From Clostridium sp. (GTDB taxonomy: Bacteria > Bacillota > Clostridia > Peptostreptococcales > Peptostreptococcaceae), in the NCBI GenBank assembly GCA_022782605.1, contig JALFMW010000395.1:1-44423 (forward strand): DNA of 44,423 bases. The letters run 5' to 3'. The translations under genes were made by a program, and so were the position numbers. How positions within the stretch are numbered: the first letter of the stretch is position 1; each line of letters begins with the position of its first letter. Below are positions 25,254 through 33,855 of the stretch, piece by piece. A model generated the notes under the pieces. That model saw only the letters and a list, made by a program, of their open reading frames with translations. It was not told the DNA's origin and ran no database searches.

Positions 25254-27536
25254 TTACAAATCACCTCCTAATCTTTCCACCAAATAACTTCTTCTAGATA
25301 TTTGAGTTTTCTTATTAGCACTAGCTTCAAGTGCTGATTTTTGACCTATTATTGAAAGTAGCTCTTTCGCTCTAGTAAAGCCAGTGTATACTAAGTTCTT
25401 ACTTAGCATCAGAGAGTGTTCTTGCATACACATACATATTACAGCTTTGTATTCAGAACCTTGAGATTTATGGATTGTAATAGCATAAGCAAGCTCAAGT
25501 TCAGAGAACTCTTCATTAGAGTATACTACTATTTTGTCGAACTCTTCACCAGTTAGTTCATCAACAATTTTATCAGGATATTTAACTGTTATTGTAGCTA
25601 GTTTCTTGTTATTAGGATTAGTTTTGAAATCTATTATCTCACCAACTTCGCCATTAAAGACATCTAAGTCATAATTATTAGTGTTTTGCATAACCATATC
25701 ACCGATTTTCATGTCGTATCCATTAGCACGAATACTATCTGTATTAGGGTTTAGAGATTGTATTAGTTTATTTAAAGCCTCTGTTCCAAACATACCTTTT
25801 CGAGTAGGAGTTAGGATACATATTTCTTCTTTAGTATAGCCCTTTTCTAACATTCTCTTATAGTGTGCTATAACAGTTCTATGCACTTTTGTATAATCGC
25901 TATTAACTTCTGTTAGGAAGCAGTCATCTTTGAACATAAAGTCTTGTTGACCTTTTACTATTTGATGAGAGTTATGAACTATATTACTTGTAGAAGCCTG
26001 TCTAAATATCTCAGTTAGCTTAACAGATTGTATTTCTTGAGCATTAATTAAGTCTCTTAAGATTAATCCAGCACCAACTGATGGAAGTTGTTCATCATCT
26101 CCTACAAACATTATTTTAGTTCCTTGTTTCACTTTCTCAAGTAAAGTAAAGAACATATATATATCAACCATTGATGATTCATCTATTACTAAGAAGTTAG
26201 CTTTTATAGGTTCACTTAGGTCTGCTTGTTCAAATAGTTTTATGCCTAAGGCTCTATGTATAGTCATTGCTGGTTCATTACAAAGCTCTGTTAGTCTTCT
26301 AGAGGCTTTCCCAGTTGGAGCCATTAATAGAGTAGTATTAGGTTTTCCGAAAGCATCACAGTATCTTCTATAAACTCTAAGTATCATATTAGTTGTCGAA
26401 GTCTTACCTGTGCCAGGTAGCCCACACAATACAAAGAAGTTATTTTTCATAGCCATATGAACTGCTTCTCTTTGTTTGCTAGCAAGTTTTATTCCTTGTT
26501 TAGCTTCTTCTAAGTCGATTATAGTATCTATTGTATCGAAATCGTAATCTTCATCATTAGAATTGATTGCTTTTAGTCTATTAGCTATTCTAGTTTCTAG
26601 ATAATACATATCACGACGATAAACCCTTTTCATATCATCTACTATTAGATTACATTTAGAAGTCTTATAAGCTTTATTACCATCGTAATTTAATTCAATT
26701 AAGGCTTCCTTAATCATAACACTTAAATCAACTGTTATAGGTTCAAATAGTGATTTATTGTTCATATATTCTGCTAGGTTTTCTTGTATCTCTTCAACTG
26801 GAACATATACATCACCTTTTGTATCTAACTTCATTTGAACATATCCTTTAATTCCAGCTTTGATTCTATCCATATCTATGTTTTTAAATCCAGCTTTTAA
26901 CCCTGCATCATCTATCTTCTTGAAGTCTACATAACCTGCAAATACATATGGATTTTCCTTTAAATCAAGTAAACAACCTTTTCCGAATTCCTCATATAAG
27001 ACATTTGCCATTTTTACATCTAGGTTGTTCATTTGTAGGAACATTACTATATCTGCAAAGTTTTCATGGAATAAAACTGACTCTCTAATTTCAACTATTT
27101 TTTTTGGTCCTAAACCTCTTATATTAGCTTTTCTAAGTATCTTTTCACCATCTTTAGAAGTAATCTTTTTGATTGCATCTACACCTAATTTATCTACTAT
27201 AGCTTGTGCTATTTTTGGACCACACCCTTGAACCTTCTTAGCGAAGAATTTAACTAACTCATCTTCTGTTTCATATTTTTGTATCTCAACTTCTTGTAAT
27301 ACAAGATTAACTCCCCATCTTGGGTCTACATTAATTGAACAAGTTGCATTATAAGTATCACCTTCAACACAACTTATCATGTTCCCCTTTATAATCATTT
27401 CTTTTTGAACTGCTACTCTATGAGTATCACCTTCTTCAAACTTAACGTTTGAAACAGACGCTTTAAATATTCTATACATATTCTTACTATCTTTCTTGTT
27501 AGTAAGAACTCTCTTAATTTTAAATGTGCATTTCAT
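25254..27536 (-). CDS. RecD2/AAA-type superfamily 1B helicase
   Basis: A 760-residue 5'-3' DNA helicase of the RecD2 family, probably the replicative or recombination helicase. An N-terminal helix-hairpin-helix region (AKKVQGCGPKIAQAIVDKLG, and LGPKKIVEIRES) lies near residues 95-155. Walker A (GLPGTGKTSTT, about 370-380), Walker B (FLVIDESSMVD), motif III (FVGDDEQLPSVGAG) and the C-terminal UvrD-like motif (YAITIHKSQGSEY, about 690-705) are all present. The layout is full-length. It sits between the zinc-finger protein and primase genes. Confidence 0.93.
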   Translation of the reverse strand: MKCTFKIKRVLTNKKDSKNMYRIFKASVSNVKFEEGDTHRVAVQKEMIIKGNMISCVEGDTYNATCSINVDPRWGVNLVLQEVEIQKYETEDELVKFFAKKVQGCGPKIAQAIVDKLGVDAIKKITSKDGEKILRKANIRGLGPKKIVEIRESVLFHENFADIVMFLQMNNLDVKMANVLYEEFGKGCLLDLKENPYVFAGYVDFKKIDDAGLKAGFKNIDMDRIKAGIKGYVQMKLDTKGDVYVPVEEIQENLAEYMNNKSLFEPITVDLSVMIKEALIELNYDGNKAYKTSKCNLIVDDMKRVYRRDMYYLETRIANRLKAINSNDEDYDFDTIDTIIDLEEAKQGIKLASKQREAVHMAMKNNFFVLCGLPGTGKTSTTNMILRVYRRYCDAFGKPNTTLLMAPTGKASRRLTELCNEPAMTIHRALGIKLFEQADLSEPIKANFLVIDESSMVDIYMFFTLLEKVKQGTKIMFVGDDEQLPSVGAGLILRDLINAQEIQSVKLTEIFRQASTSNIVHNSHQIVKGQQDFMFKDDCFLTEVNSDYTKVHRTVIAHYKRMLEKGYTKEEICILTPTRKGMFGTEALNKLIQSLNPNTDSIRANGYDMKIGDMVMQNTNNYDLDVFNGEVGEIIDFKTNPNNKKLATITVKYPDKIVDELTGEEFDKIVVYSNEEFSELELAYAITIHKSQGSEYKAVICMCMQEHSLMLSKNLVYTGFTRAKELLSIIGQKSALEASANKKTQISRRSYLVERLGGDL

Positions 27537-27595
27537 AACCCCTCTCCCCTTTCTAGTAATTATTTAGTAGTAAATAAAGAATATAATAGATATTC

Positions 27596-29047
27596 CTAAA
27601 ATGGAATATCTATTGTATCCTCTGAGCCATCTTCATACACTACATTGGTATTTCCATACGAATCTATGTAAGTTTTTACAACAACTGGCTCTTTAGATTG
27701 CTTTTTATTCTTTCTTGGTTTTACCTTATTGCTTTTACTTAGTTTTTTCTTAGCTTCCTCAGATTTTTGTTTCTTAGCTTCTCTAACACTTTCTTCTACA
27801 ACTATTCTTTCAGATATTTCAACAACCTTGTCGCTCTTGATAAGTATTGTTTCTCTATCTACAACTCTTTTCATATTGTATTTTTTCTTGTTAGTTTCAG
27901 TAGCTTTTATTTTCTTAACATTTGCTTCTAGAAGTATTCTATCTTCTAGTAGATTATATAATTGTTCTTTTTCTTGTCTTTTGTAGAACCTGCATTTCTT
28001 ATCTATTTTCGAGATAACTGACGATAATGCTATATAACCTTTTTCATCAAGCTCTTTGTTTATATCTTTATTAGCTCTGTTTAAGAAACTTATTTCTTTT
28101 TTTGTAAAGCTACAAGTTTCCTTAATAGACTCATCTAAACTAACCTTATTACGATATATCTTATTGCTTCTGATAGCCTTAGCGTAAACTTCAGCTTGTG
28201 CTAACTGTTCATCTGTTATTCTATTAACTTGATATACAGAGACATCTTTTATCCAATATTCTTCTTTATCTTTTCTATATTTGATTTTTCTTTTTAGCAC
28301 GCTTGGTATTTCATCTGATTGTAATCTAGTTATAAAACCTAACTCAGCCATCAAGTTTAACTTTTCCATGATTGAGTTTCCTTTTGCTTGCTTCTTAATA
28401 TCTTTAAAGTATTCAAGAATTATACTTCTACTAGCATAAAAGCTGTAGTTGTATTTTTCACCTTCTGTTGCATATGTAATTGCAATCTCATTGTAGTCTT
28501 CTAAGAACTCTTCTAGTCTTCTGCTTTTTATAAGCTTTCCTAGTTCAGATTTCTTATCCACCTCTCTAAGTTTTTGCATATTGTAGTTTAATCTTTGCTC
28601 TGTTTCAGCGTAGAAATCACTAACAAAATCCAAATTGAAAGCTTTTCTTATTAATCTAACTATTGTTCTATGATTACAGCTTGGATATTTAGCTTTAAAT
28701 AACTCTACCACTAATTCAGAGAAAGTAATCGTTTCAGCACCAGCTTGGCAACAAGGGCAACTATATAACCATATTTGACTATCTGTAGCCTTGAAGAAGT
28801 TCGCATGTGATAAGAAATTACAGTCAGGTCTTAAACAAGCACCGTGCTGACCTTCTTTAACTCCTAAAAACATCTCTATATCAAGGCGGTTGATAGCATC
28901 AAACATCTCTTTTTCCCCATCAACTTCTCCAAGCTTATTACCTTCGAATACTAACATCTTAAGCACCTTTTGGAAAAGCTCTTCTTGTTGCATATACTTA
29001 GTGTGATAAGTAGCTTCTTTTCTGTTTGCATATAGTTTTTCAACCAT
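27596..29047 (-). CDS. Zinc-finger replication-associated protein
   Basis: A 483-residue protein, first of the replication operon. Near residues 71-100 it has a CHC2-like cluster (CLRPDC, His81, then SCPCC), resembling the zinc-binding head of primases. The middle is helical, and the C-terminal 100 residues are very basic (Lys-rich) ending in an acidic strand (DGSEDTIDIPF) that resembles SSB-interacting tails. It may be a primase-like, loader or origin-binding protein; it is a candidate initiator because no other Rep is seen. I chose the ATG at 29047 (MVEKLY), preceded by AAGGAGATG; the frame opens three codons earlier. Confidence 0.65.
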   Translation of the reverse strand: MVEKLYANRKEATYHTKYMQQEELFQKVLKMLVFEGNKLGEVDGEKEMFDAINRLDIEMFLGVKEGQHGACLRPDCNFLSHANFFKATDSQIWLYSCPCCQAGAETITFSELVVELFKAKYPSCNHRTIVRLIRKAFNLDFVSDFYAETEQRLNYNMQKLREVDKKSELGKLIKSRRLEEFLEDYNEIAITYATEGEKYNYSFYASRSIILEYFKDIKKQAKGNSIMEKLNLMAELGFITRLQSDEIPSVLKRKIKYRKDKEEYWIKDVSVYQVNRITDEQLAQAEVYAKAIRSNKIYRNKVSLDESIKETCSFTKKEISFLNRANKDINKELDEKGYIALSSVISKIDKKCRFYKRQEKEQLYNLLEDRILLEANVKKIKATETNKKKYNMKRVVDRETILIKSDKVVEISERIVVEESVREAKKQKSEEAKKKLSKSNKVKPRKNKKQSKEPVVVKTYIDSYGNTNVVYEDGSEDTIDIPF

Positions 29048-29279
29048 AATTATCATCTCCTTTCTTAAGTTATATAGTTATAATATTGATTTTACATTTT
29101 TTTTATAACAAAATCAAGTTCAAAATGATAAAAAGTGGGGTATCTGTTTTTAATTCCATAGTGGAAACTGTTGAAATATAGCTATTTGCTTAAATTATTT
29201 AGCTAAAAACTTTTTGCATATCTGTAATACATTTTAAATAATAAATATAGATATAACTAATAATTAATTAATGAAAAAT

Positions 29280-29464
29280 AGCTTCAAAAATGTGTGGTAA
29301 AAATGGTGGGGTGTATTCCAAAAACATGAAACCGTGGAACTATTGCTATTACTCACTTTGAAGGCGTGAAACATATTTCAAAACGTTTAAGGCACAATAA
29401 AGAATTATATAGGGTCGCTGGCGAAACCAGCTCTCCTAGTTAAAAACACTAGCTTGCGAGCTAG
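29280..29464 (-). repeat. Right copy of 185-bp leader repeat
   Basis: Reverse complement of 12611-12795, with exact blocks at 29384-29441 (58 bp), 29336-29363 (28 bp) and 29280-29317 (38 bp). It is oriented towards the - strand replication operon that starts at 29047, just as the left copy is oriented towards the + strand RusA operon. Confidence 0.85.
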
Positions 29465-29584
29465 TTTTTCTATTTTTGAATTAAAAATAAATTGATATTT
29501 TAAATACTTTTTTTAGGTTTATTTTTAAATTAAAAGTTATTAGAAATATCAAACTTTATTTTCTTATTCAAAAGTTTCTTTTTT

Positions 29585-29706
29585 TGCTATTACAAAGAAC
29601 TCTGTTCTCTGGCTTCGCCTTTGTTGTTTAAAATGCATCAGGTAAATATAGATGATGCACTAAATCTTACAAGCCAAAAGCCATCTATAAGCCTTTTGTA
29701 GTAGCA
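29585..29706 (-). repeat. Right copy of hairpin-bounded element
   Basis: It is bounded by TGCTATTACAA (29585-29595) and TTGTAGTAGCA (29696-29706). Inside, TGCATCA (29634-29640) pairs with TGATGCA (29653-29659). The shared block is at 29611-29631. Same order as in the left copy once reversed. The right element is shorter (122 bp against 150 bp), so arms and stem are conserved more than the spacers. Confidence 0.75.
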
Positions 29707-29890
29707 AGAAAAAAATATAATTTTGAAACAATTTTTTCCATTTTTATCTAGCTAAAATTGTTGAAATATAGTATAATAAGTATATAAAAAATATTAAAAA
29801 ATATTCAATTTTATCATTGTAAAAAATATTATAATTAATATGAAATGTATAAGAATTATTGTTTTACAAAAACCTGATAATCACTAACTG

Positions 29891-29944
29891 TAGACACTTT
29901 CCTATAATGGAAGGTGTCTATTACATTATCAAGAGAAATGTAAT
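29891..29944 (+). promoter_or_regulatory. Two stacked palindromes before the nuclease gene
   Basis: TAGACACTTTCC and GGAAGGTGTCTA (29891-29920) flank TATAAT in the loop, so the palindrome may be an operator over a -10 box or an RNA hairpin. ATTACATT / AATGTAAT (29920-29944) follows at once. Confidence 0.55.
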
Positions 29945-29993
29945 ACAAAATAAAAGCTAGTATGCAAGTAGCGAAGAGGGGAGATTTAGTATT

Positions 29994-30644
29994 ATGATAA
30001 AAAACAAAAGATTAAAAGGTAGTTCAAATAACAAGATAAAAACAGCTGATATTGTATCTGCAAGACAAAATACAAATAATAGAGGGTTTTTGGATAGGCT
30101 TAGTATAGGAACACAAGGGGAATTAGTTGTAAAAGAGTTCTTATTAAAGTCTAACTATAACTACATAGACTGCACACGAAACTCAAAGATGTTATCTCAA
30201 GCAGAGATATTAGCGTATGAGAAAGCAGAAATAGATTTATTAGTTGAAAGCCAACTTGACTATACAACAAAATCTGTGGAAGTGAAAACATTCTCAAAGA
30301 AGATAGAAGACCAATCGCATCTTTGCATAAAAGTTTCAACTCAATATATAGATGAACAACAACAAATAATAAAACAAGATGATGCTTATCTGTATCGTTC
30401 TAGAGCAGAATATCTATTTATAGTGTCTCTACCAACTAGGAATATATTTTCGATTAGAACACAAGACCTTAGAGATTATATAGAAGCTAATGAGGGAAAT
30501 GCTTCTAATGTGTATTATAAAACTTATAAGGACGACAAGGATGCTAATCATAAGTATGATAGATATAATAAATGTGCTTATGTTAATATCCAAGACCTAA
30601 TAGATAAGAGATTATTAAAAAATATGACTAAACTAGAAGCTTAA
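29994..30644 (+). CDS. PD-(D/E)XK superfamily nuclease
   Basis: A 216-residue protein with a restriction-like nuclease core: conserved Glu43 in GTQGELVVKEFLL, Asp81 in AEIDLLVE, and Glu96-x-Lys98 in KSVEVKTF. This E...D...ExK arrangement is typical of archaeal-type Holliday junction resolvases, YraN-like proteins and some restriction enzymes. The N-terminal 35 residues are basic and flexible; the C-terminus is basic and aromatic-rich. It could degrade host DNA, process phage DNA or act in exclusion. The ribosome site is GGGGAG. Confidence 0.78.
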   Translation: MIKNKRLKGSSNNKIKTADIVSARQNTNNRGFLDRLSIGTQGELVVKEFLLKSNYNYIDCTRNSKMLSQAEILAYEKAEIDLLVESQLDYTTKSVEVKTFSKKIEDQSHLCIKVSTQYIDEQQQIIKQDDAYLYRSRAEYLFIVSLPTRNIFSIRTQDLRDYIEANEGNASNVYYKTYKDDKDANHKYDRYNKCAYVNIQDLIDKRLLKNMTKLEA

Positions 30645-30659
30645 AAAGCTTCTTTTTTT
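30635..30659 (+). terminator. Terminator of the nuclease gene
   Basis: AGAAGCTT-AAA-AAGCTTCT stem followed by seven T, overlapping the end of the gene. Confidence 0.85.
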
Positions 30660-30770
30660 GTTGCATATGTTTTTAATGCTATTTATACTTATATTGTTAT
30701 ATTTTTCAAAAAATCGTCTATAATAATTAATAACTAAAATAAAAAAATAATTTGAAAGGCGGTTGATAAT

Positions 30771-31190
30771 ATGAATAACAATAAAGTTGAATTAAAAATA
30801 TTTGGGGCAGGAGGTAATTACACTTACATAAATGCTCTAGAAAAAGATGAAATAATAAAAATATATGATAATCTATACAGACCTGAGATTATAAAGGAAT
30901 TAGCTAGACTAAGTTGGGATTATGCAGATTCTATAACAGGAACTGCAATGTGTAGAATAAACTTAAAAGATGGTGAGATTATATATGATGTAATGCAAAA
31001 AGGGAACTTTGATATGTATCCAAGTATATATCCAGTTGTGGCTAGTGTTAATATATCTCTACATATATTAGATAGTGATGATGACTATGACTCATATGAA
31101 GATTATCTACTTAATGAAGAAGATATATTCAATGAAAACTTTATCGAAATATTAGATGAAATATACGAAACAGGAGTGCAATGTGATTAA
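30771..31190 (+). CDS. Hypothetical acidic protein
   Basis: A 139-residue protein with ribosome site AAAGGCGG. It has the segment ELARLSWDYADSITGTAMCRI in the middle and a strongly acidic C-terminus (DSDDDYDSYEDYL...). The middle segment resembles DVAWEWAEAVTPVYTSAI in the - strand protein at 33164-33835, so the two appear to share a domain. Acidic phage proteins of this size can be DNA mimics, but nothing specific shows that here. Confidence 0.72.
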   Translation: MNNNKVELKIFGAGGNYTYINALEKDEIIKIYDNLYRPEIIKELARLSWDYADSITGTAMCRINLKDGEIIYDVMQKGNFDMYPSIYPVVASVNISLHILDSDDDYDSYEDYLLNEEDIFNENFIEILDEIYETGVQCD

Positions 31191-31284
31191 TTATTTGAAA
31201 TCTAAAAACAAAGAAACGGTTGAGAAGTTTTTTAATGAAGCTCTACAAGATACGAAAAAGCATCTTACAGAACTACAATTCTAA
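31183..31284 (+). CDS. Possible 33-residue protein, GTG start
   Basis: A GTG at 31183 overlaps the end of the previous gene and opens a 33-codon, Lys/Glu-rich helical frame ending in TELQF. Translational coupling is plausible but there is no separate ribosome site. Weak candidate. Confidence 0.3.
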   Translation: MINYLKSKNKETVEKFFNEALQDTKKHLTELQF

Positions 31285-31322
31285 AAGATTTACAAAACAA
31301 CGCTTATGTTAATAGATATTAA

Positions 31323-31349
31323 AGGGAGTTTTATAACTCTCTTTTTTTA
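31323..31349 (+). terminator. Terminator after the acidic protein gene
   Basis: AGGGAGTT-TTAT-AACTCTCT followed by seven T. Confidence 0.8.
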
Positions 31350-31486
31350 TTTACCAAACCATCTCAACTCTCTGTTGTAATAGCAAATAACAAAGTGTTT
31401 CATGTATATTAAATCTTATTTAATATACATAGAGTCTCTTGCTAAACTCAATCATCACCTCTCCATACTATATCCCTATACCCTCA

Positions 31487-31633
31487 CTCTAAAAACTCAT
31501 ACTAATATACTAGGTCTCTGAAATCTCATATATGGTATACTAGGACTCTAAAACCTCATATATATACATCTGGTATACTACCCTTCTGAAACCTCATATA
31601 TTTTAGAACTTTACTACTACTCTAAAATCTCAT
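31487..31633 (+). repeat. Five CTCTRAAAYCTCATA repeats
   Basis: Copies start at 31487, 31516, 31546, 31584 and 31620, spaced 29, 30, 38 and 36 bases. TGGTATACTA-type words lie between some copies. Spacing and copy length are irregular and the sequences between copies resemble each other, so this is an iteron-like array and not a CRISPR. Confidence 0.65.
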
Positions 31634-31659
31634 CGCAATTGAGTATTCAACTCAACCCT

Positions 31660-31715
31660 TATCTAAACATTATCTAAACCCTCAATCTAAACATACTCTA
31701 AATTACACTCTAAAT
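31660..31715 (+). repeat. TCTAAAY heptamer cluster
   Basis: The words TCTAAAC or TCTAAAT occur five times in 55 bases with 4-6 base gaps. This is possibly part of the same binding region as the array just upstream. Confidence 0.5.
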
Positions 31716-32768
31716 TATCCTTTCTCACGCTTGAAAATATTCAAGCGTACATTTAGTCTCTTTCTTTCTTTCAAACTCAAACTGGGACAATATAGGCTAT
31801 ATTTTTAATATTTTTTATTTATAGTTATTATTTACTACCTGTTTTTATTAGTTTTTAATGTATATTAATTTTTATTATTTGTTTTTAATTATTTTTAATT
31901 AATTTTATATATATTTATACATTAATATATATTGATTATATATAATGAACCATTATTGTATCTTATTGATACAGTATGTATTATATATAAACCAATGTGG
32001 TTCAAATTAGGTTTTTATCTAAACCTTATTTAAATCAAAAAAGAAGCTAATGTGATATTAATTAGCTTTGATTGATTGATTTATTTATAGTTAGACTAAT
32101 GAAACAAAGGATTGAATGATTGAATTAGATGATTGATTGTTTGAGTGATTTTTAAGTGATTTTTAAGTGATAACAGAAACCCCATATTTAAAAACAGTTT
32201 TTCCTCTTTAATACACCCAAAATCTCTACTTTTCTATAACATACTCTCTAGCAATTCCTATACTCTATCTAAAAATTATCTATACATACTCTAAAAAAGC
32301 TTCTCTATTGATTTAATAATGAATGGACTAATGAACGCCATACTCGCATCAACAAGTTGATGCTCGAACCTATAAAAAGTAAGCATCTCTATTTAAAGCA
32401 ATACTATTGAAACTCTAAATAACTATAGAAAGTATCTCTTTTGATAAAGTATTGATATGGTATTGAATGATATAAGAACCATATCTGAATGAAATGAGAA
32501 CTATTTATGAATCATTAAGAACCTATCTGAACCATATCTGGATTAGTTCTGAATTAGTTCTGAACTATATCTGAATAAAAAATAGTCTTCGAGTATCTCT
32601 ATAGGTAGCGAGGCGAACAAAGTGAGTCGAGTGTCCCTCTTTATTTACTCCGAATTTATTCTTTATCTTTCCTAAATTTCCCCCCGAATATTTTGAAAAA
32701 GTCTTGCAGGCTCCTGCACACACAGGAAAGAATTTCTCTCTATATATATGCACATATGTATTAAGGGG

Positions 32769-32797
32769 TTGACATAAGCTGTGATGAAGAATATGAT
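32769..32797 (+). promoter_or_regulatory. Consensus promoter reading into the 17-bp repeat array
   Basis: TTGACA (32769-32774), 17 bases, TATGAT (32792-32797). It is one of the best -35 boxes in the window, yet no gene lies downstream on this strand before a terminator at 33139. Confidence 0.75.
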
Positions 32798-32925
32798 GAA
32801 TACATAGGGGATATATAGGGACTTCCTATATAGATATACTATGTAGTTCCAATAAAAATATTTTGAAAAAGTGTATTTTTTGAAAATGATAATTGAGAGT
32901 CTTTATTGATTGATAATGATTGTTA

Positions 32926-33126
32926 ATTGAGAGTCGTTCTCAATAAGAAATAATAATTATTATTAATTGATAGTTATTATTGATTGATAATTGTTATTAA
33001 TTGATAACTATTATTTATTGATAGCTATTATTTATTGATAACTATTATTTATTGATAATTATTATTTATTGATAATAGTTCTAAAATGATAATAATTAGT
33101 AATTGAGAATAGTTCTCAATAAGAAA
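32926..33126. repeat. 17-bp tandem array flanked by palindromes
   Basis: Eight units of a 17-base repeat (consensus TAACTATTATTTATTGA) fill 32954-33089 without gaps; the last is diverged. Near-identical 25-mers (ATTGAGA-nnn-GTTCTCAATAAGAAA) flank the array at 32926-32950 and 33102-33126, and each contains a GAGA/TCTC palindrome. Unit length and AT content fit plasmid iterons. Confidence 0.75.
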
Positions 33127-33138
33127 AAAATAAAAAAA

Positions 33139-33166
33139 ATGGAGATTTTTTATCTCCATTTTTTTA
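33139..33166. terminator. Bidirectional terminator
   Basis: ATGGAGAT-TTTTT-ATCTCCAT with seven T after it on the + strand and A/T runs on the other side. It ends the + strand transcript of the array and probably the - strand gene at 33164. Confidence 0.8.
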
Positions 33167-33835
33167 TCTATCGCTGTTCTCCCATCTCTCTTTATTCTCT
33201 GTATAATAATGTAATAGAATGCTATTAAGTTCATCATCTTCTTCAACTGCATTTTGGTGGCTACAGTATAGGTCATATAGGTCAGGCTCTTCATCGCTGT
33301 AGTAAGTCAAGATGTAGTCTACAACATGGTCAGTCAATCCTTCATTTATATAGTCCATTATGTGAGCATTGTAGTAGTTATAACAGTATCTCTTAACAAG
33401 CTCCCTAACTCCTTCAACTGCTTCTACTTCTTTCTGAATCTCTTCAAGATTTTCAATAAGTGTACTAATCTCCTCCTGAGCGTCTTGCTCATATTTTGCG
33501 AAAATTATAGACATTTGGAAGCTGTCAAAGCTTTCGCCGTCGTATTCTATGCCGAACTCTTTTGAAAGCTCATCCACTTGCCATGGCTCTATCTTAGAGA
33601 AAGCCTTATTTATTGCACTTGTATAAACTGGCGTTACAGCTTCAGCCCATTCCCACGCTACATCCCTTAGTTTATCCTCTAAGTCATCAATGCTCTCTAT
33701 GTTGTCGTAGTCTACTATATAGTCATTCAATATGTCTAAGGCATTTGAACAACTATAATAAATCCAACCCGCTTTCATCTCTTTTATTTTAATCACTACA
33801 TTATTATTATTTATTAATATATTATTATTTGTCAT
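33164..33835 (-). CDS. Hypothetical protein (shares a motif with 30771-31190)
   Basis: A 223-residue acidic protein rich in Trp and Tyr, with strong ribosome site AGGAGG. A segment DKLRDVAWEWAEAVTPVYTSAI (about 53-74) is close to one in the + strand protein at 30771. Helical throughout, with a central coiled coil (LIENLEEIQKEVEAVEGVREL) and a Tyr/Asp/Glu-rich C-terminal third. Similar Trp-Ala-motif proteins occur widely in gut phages with unknown role. It has a structured leader directly upstream. Confidence 0.75.
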   Translation of the reverse strand: MTNNNILINNNNVVIKIKEMKAGWIYYSCSNALDILNDYIVDYDNIESIDDLEDKLRDVAWEWAEAVTPVYTSAINKAFSKIEPWQVDELSKEFGIEYDGESFDSFQMSIIFAKYEQDAQEEISTLIENLEEIQKEVEAVEGVRELVKRYCYNYYNAHIMDYINEGLTDHVVDYILTYYSDEEPDLYDLYCSHQNAVEEDDELNSILLHYYTENKERWENSDR

Positions 33836-33855
33836 AATATCAACCTCCTAATAAT

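Larger units (their letters stand above)
29057..29993. other. 937-bp divergent control region
   Basis: This gene-free region lies between the - strand replication operon and the + strand nuclease gene. It contains the right leader repeat, the right hairpin element, a TATAAT at about 29773, and two consecutive hairpins in front of 29994. Everything else is AT-rich without visible genes. Confidence 0.6.
31350..32760. other. Repeat-rich non-coding region
   Basis: About 1.4 kb with no convincing gene on either strand. Besides the arrays listed separately it holds an 11-mer at 31375-31385, AT-only runs near 31800-31980, a hairpin GCATCAAC/GTTGATGC at 32346-32363, and repeated GAACCATATCTG/TTAGTTCTGAA words at 32480-32580. 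A GC-richer patch is at 32605-32640. It may hold the plasmid origin or untranslated RNAs. Confidence 0.55.
32803..33166 (+). ncRNA. Candidate repeat-containing non-coding RNA
   Basis: It is predicted from the promoter at 32769 to the terminator at 33139-33166 (about 360 bases). The 5' end folds: TACATAG/CTATGTA (32801-32845) encloses ATATAGG/CCTATAT. The middle carries eight 17-base units. No open frame is seen. It could be a replication primer, an antisense control RNA or an origin transcript. Inferred only from signals. Confidence 0.5.

Noticed and set aside
12600-29470. Composite transposon bounded by inverted repeats
   Set aside because: The repeats are non-coding, contain no transposase or terminal inverted ends, and enclose core phage genes.
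31487-31633. Regularly spaced repeats resembling a CRISPR array
   Set aside because: Units are only about 15 bases, spacing varies from 29 to 38, the intervals resemble each other, and no cas gene is present.
32565-32753. 62-codon open frame on the - strand in the repeat region
   Set aside because: No good ribosome site, no recognisable fold, and composition unlike the real genes; it lies in low-complexity and GC-patch DNA.
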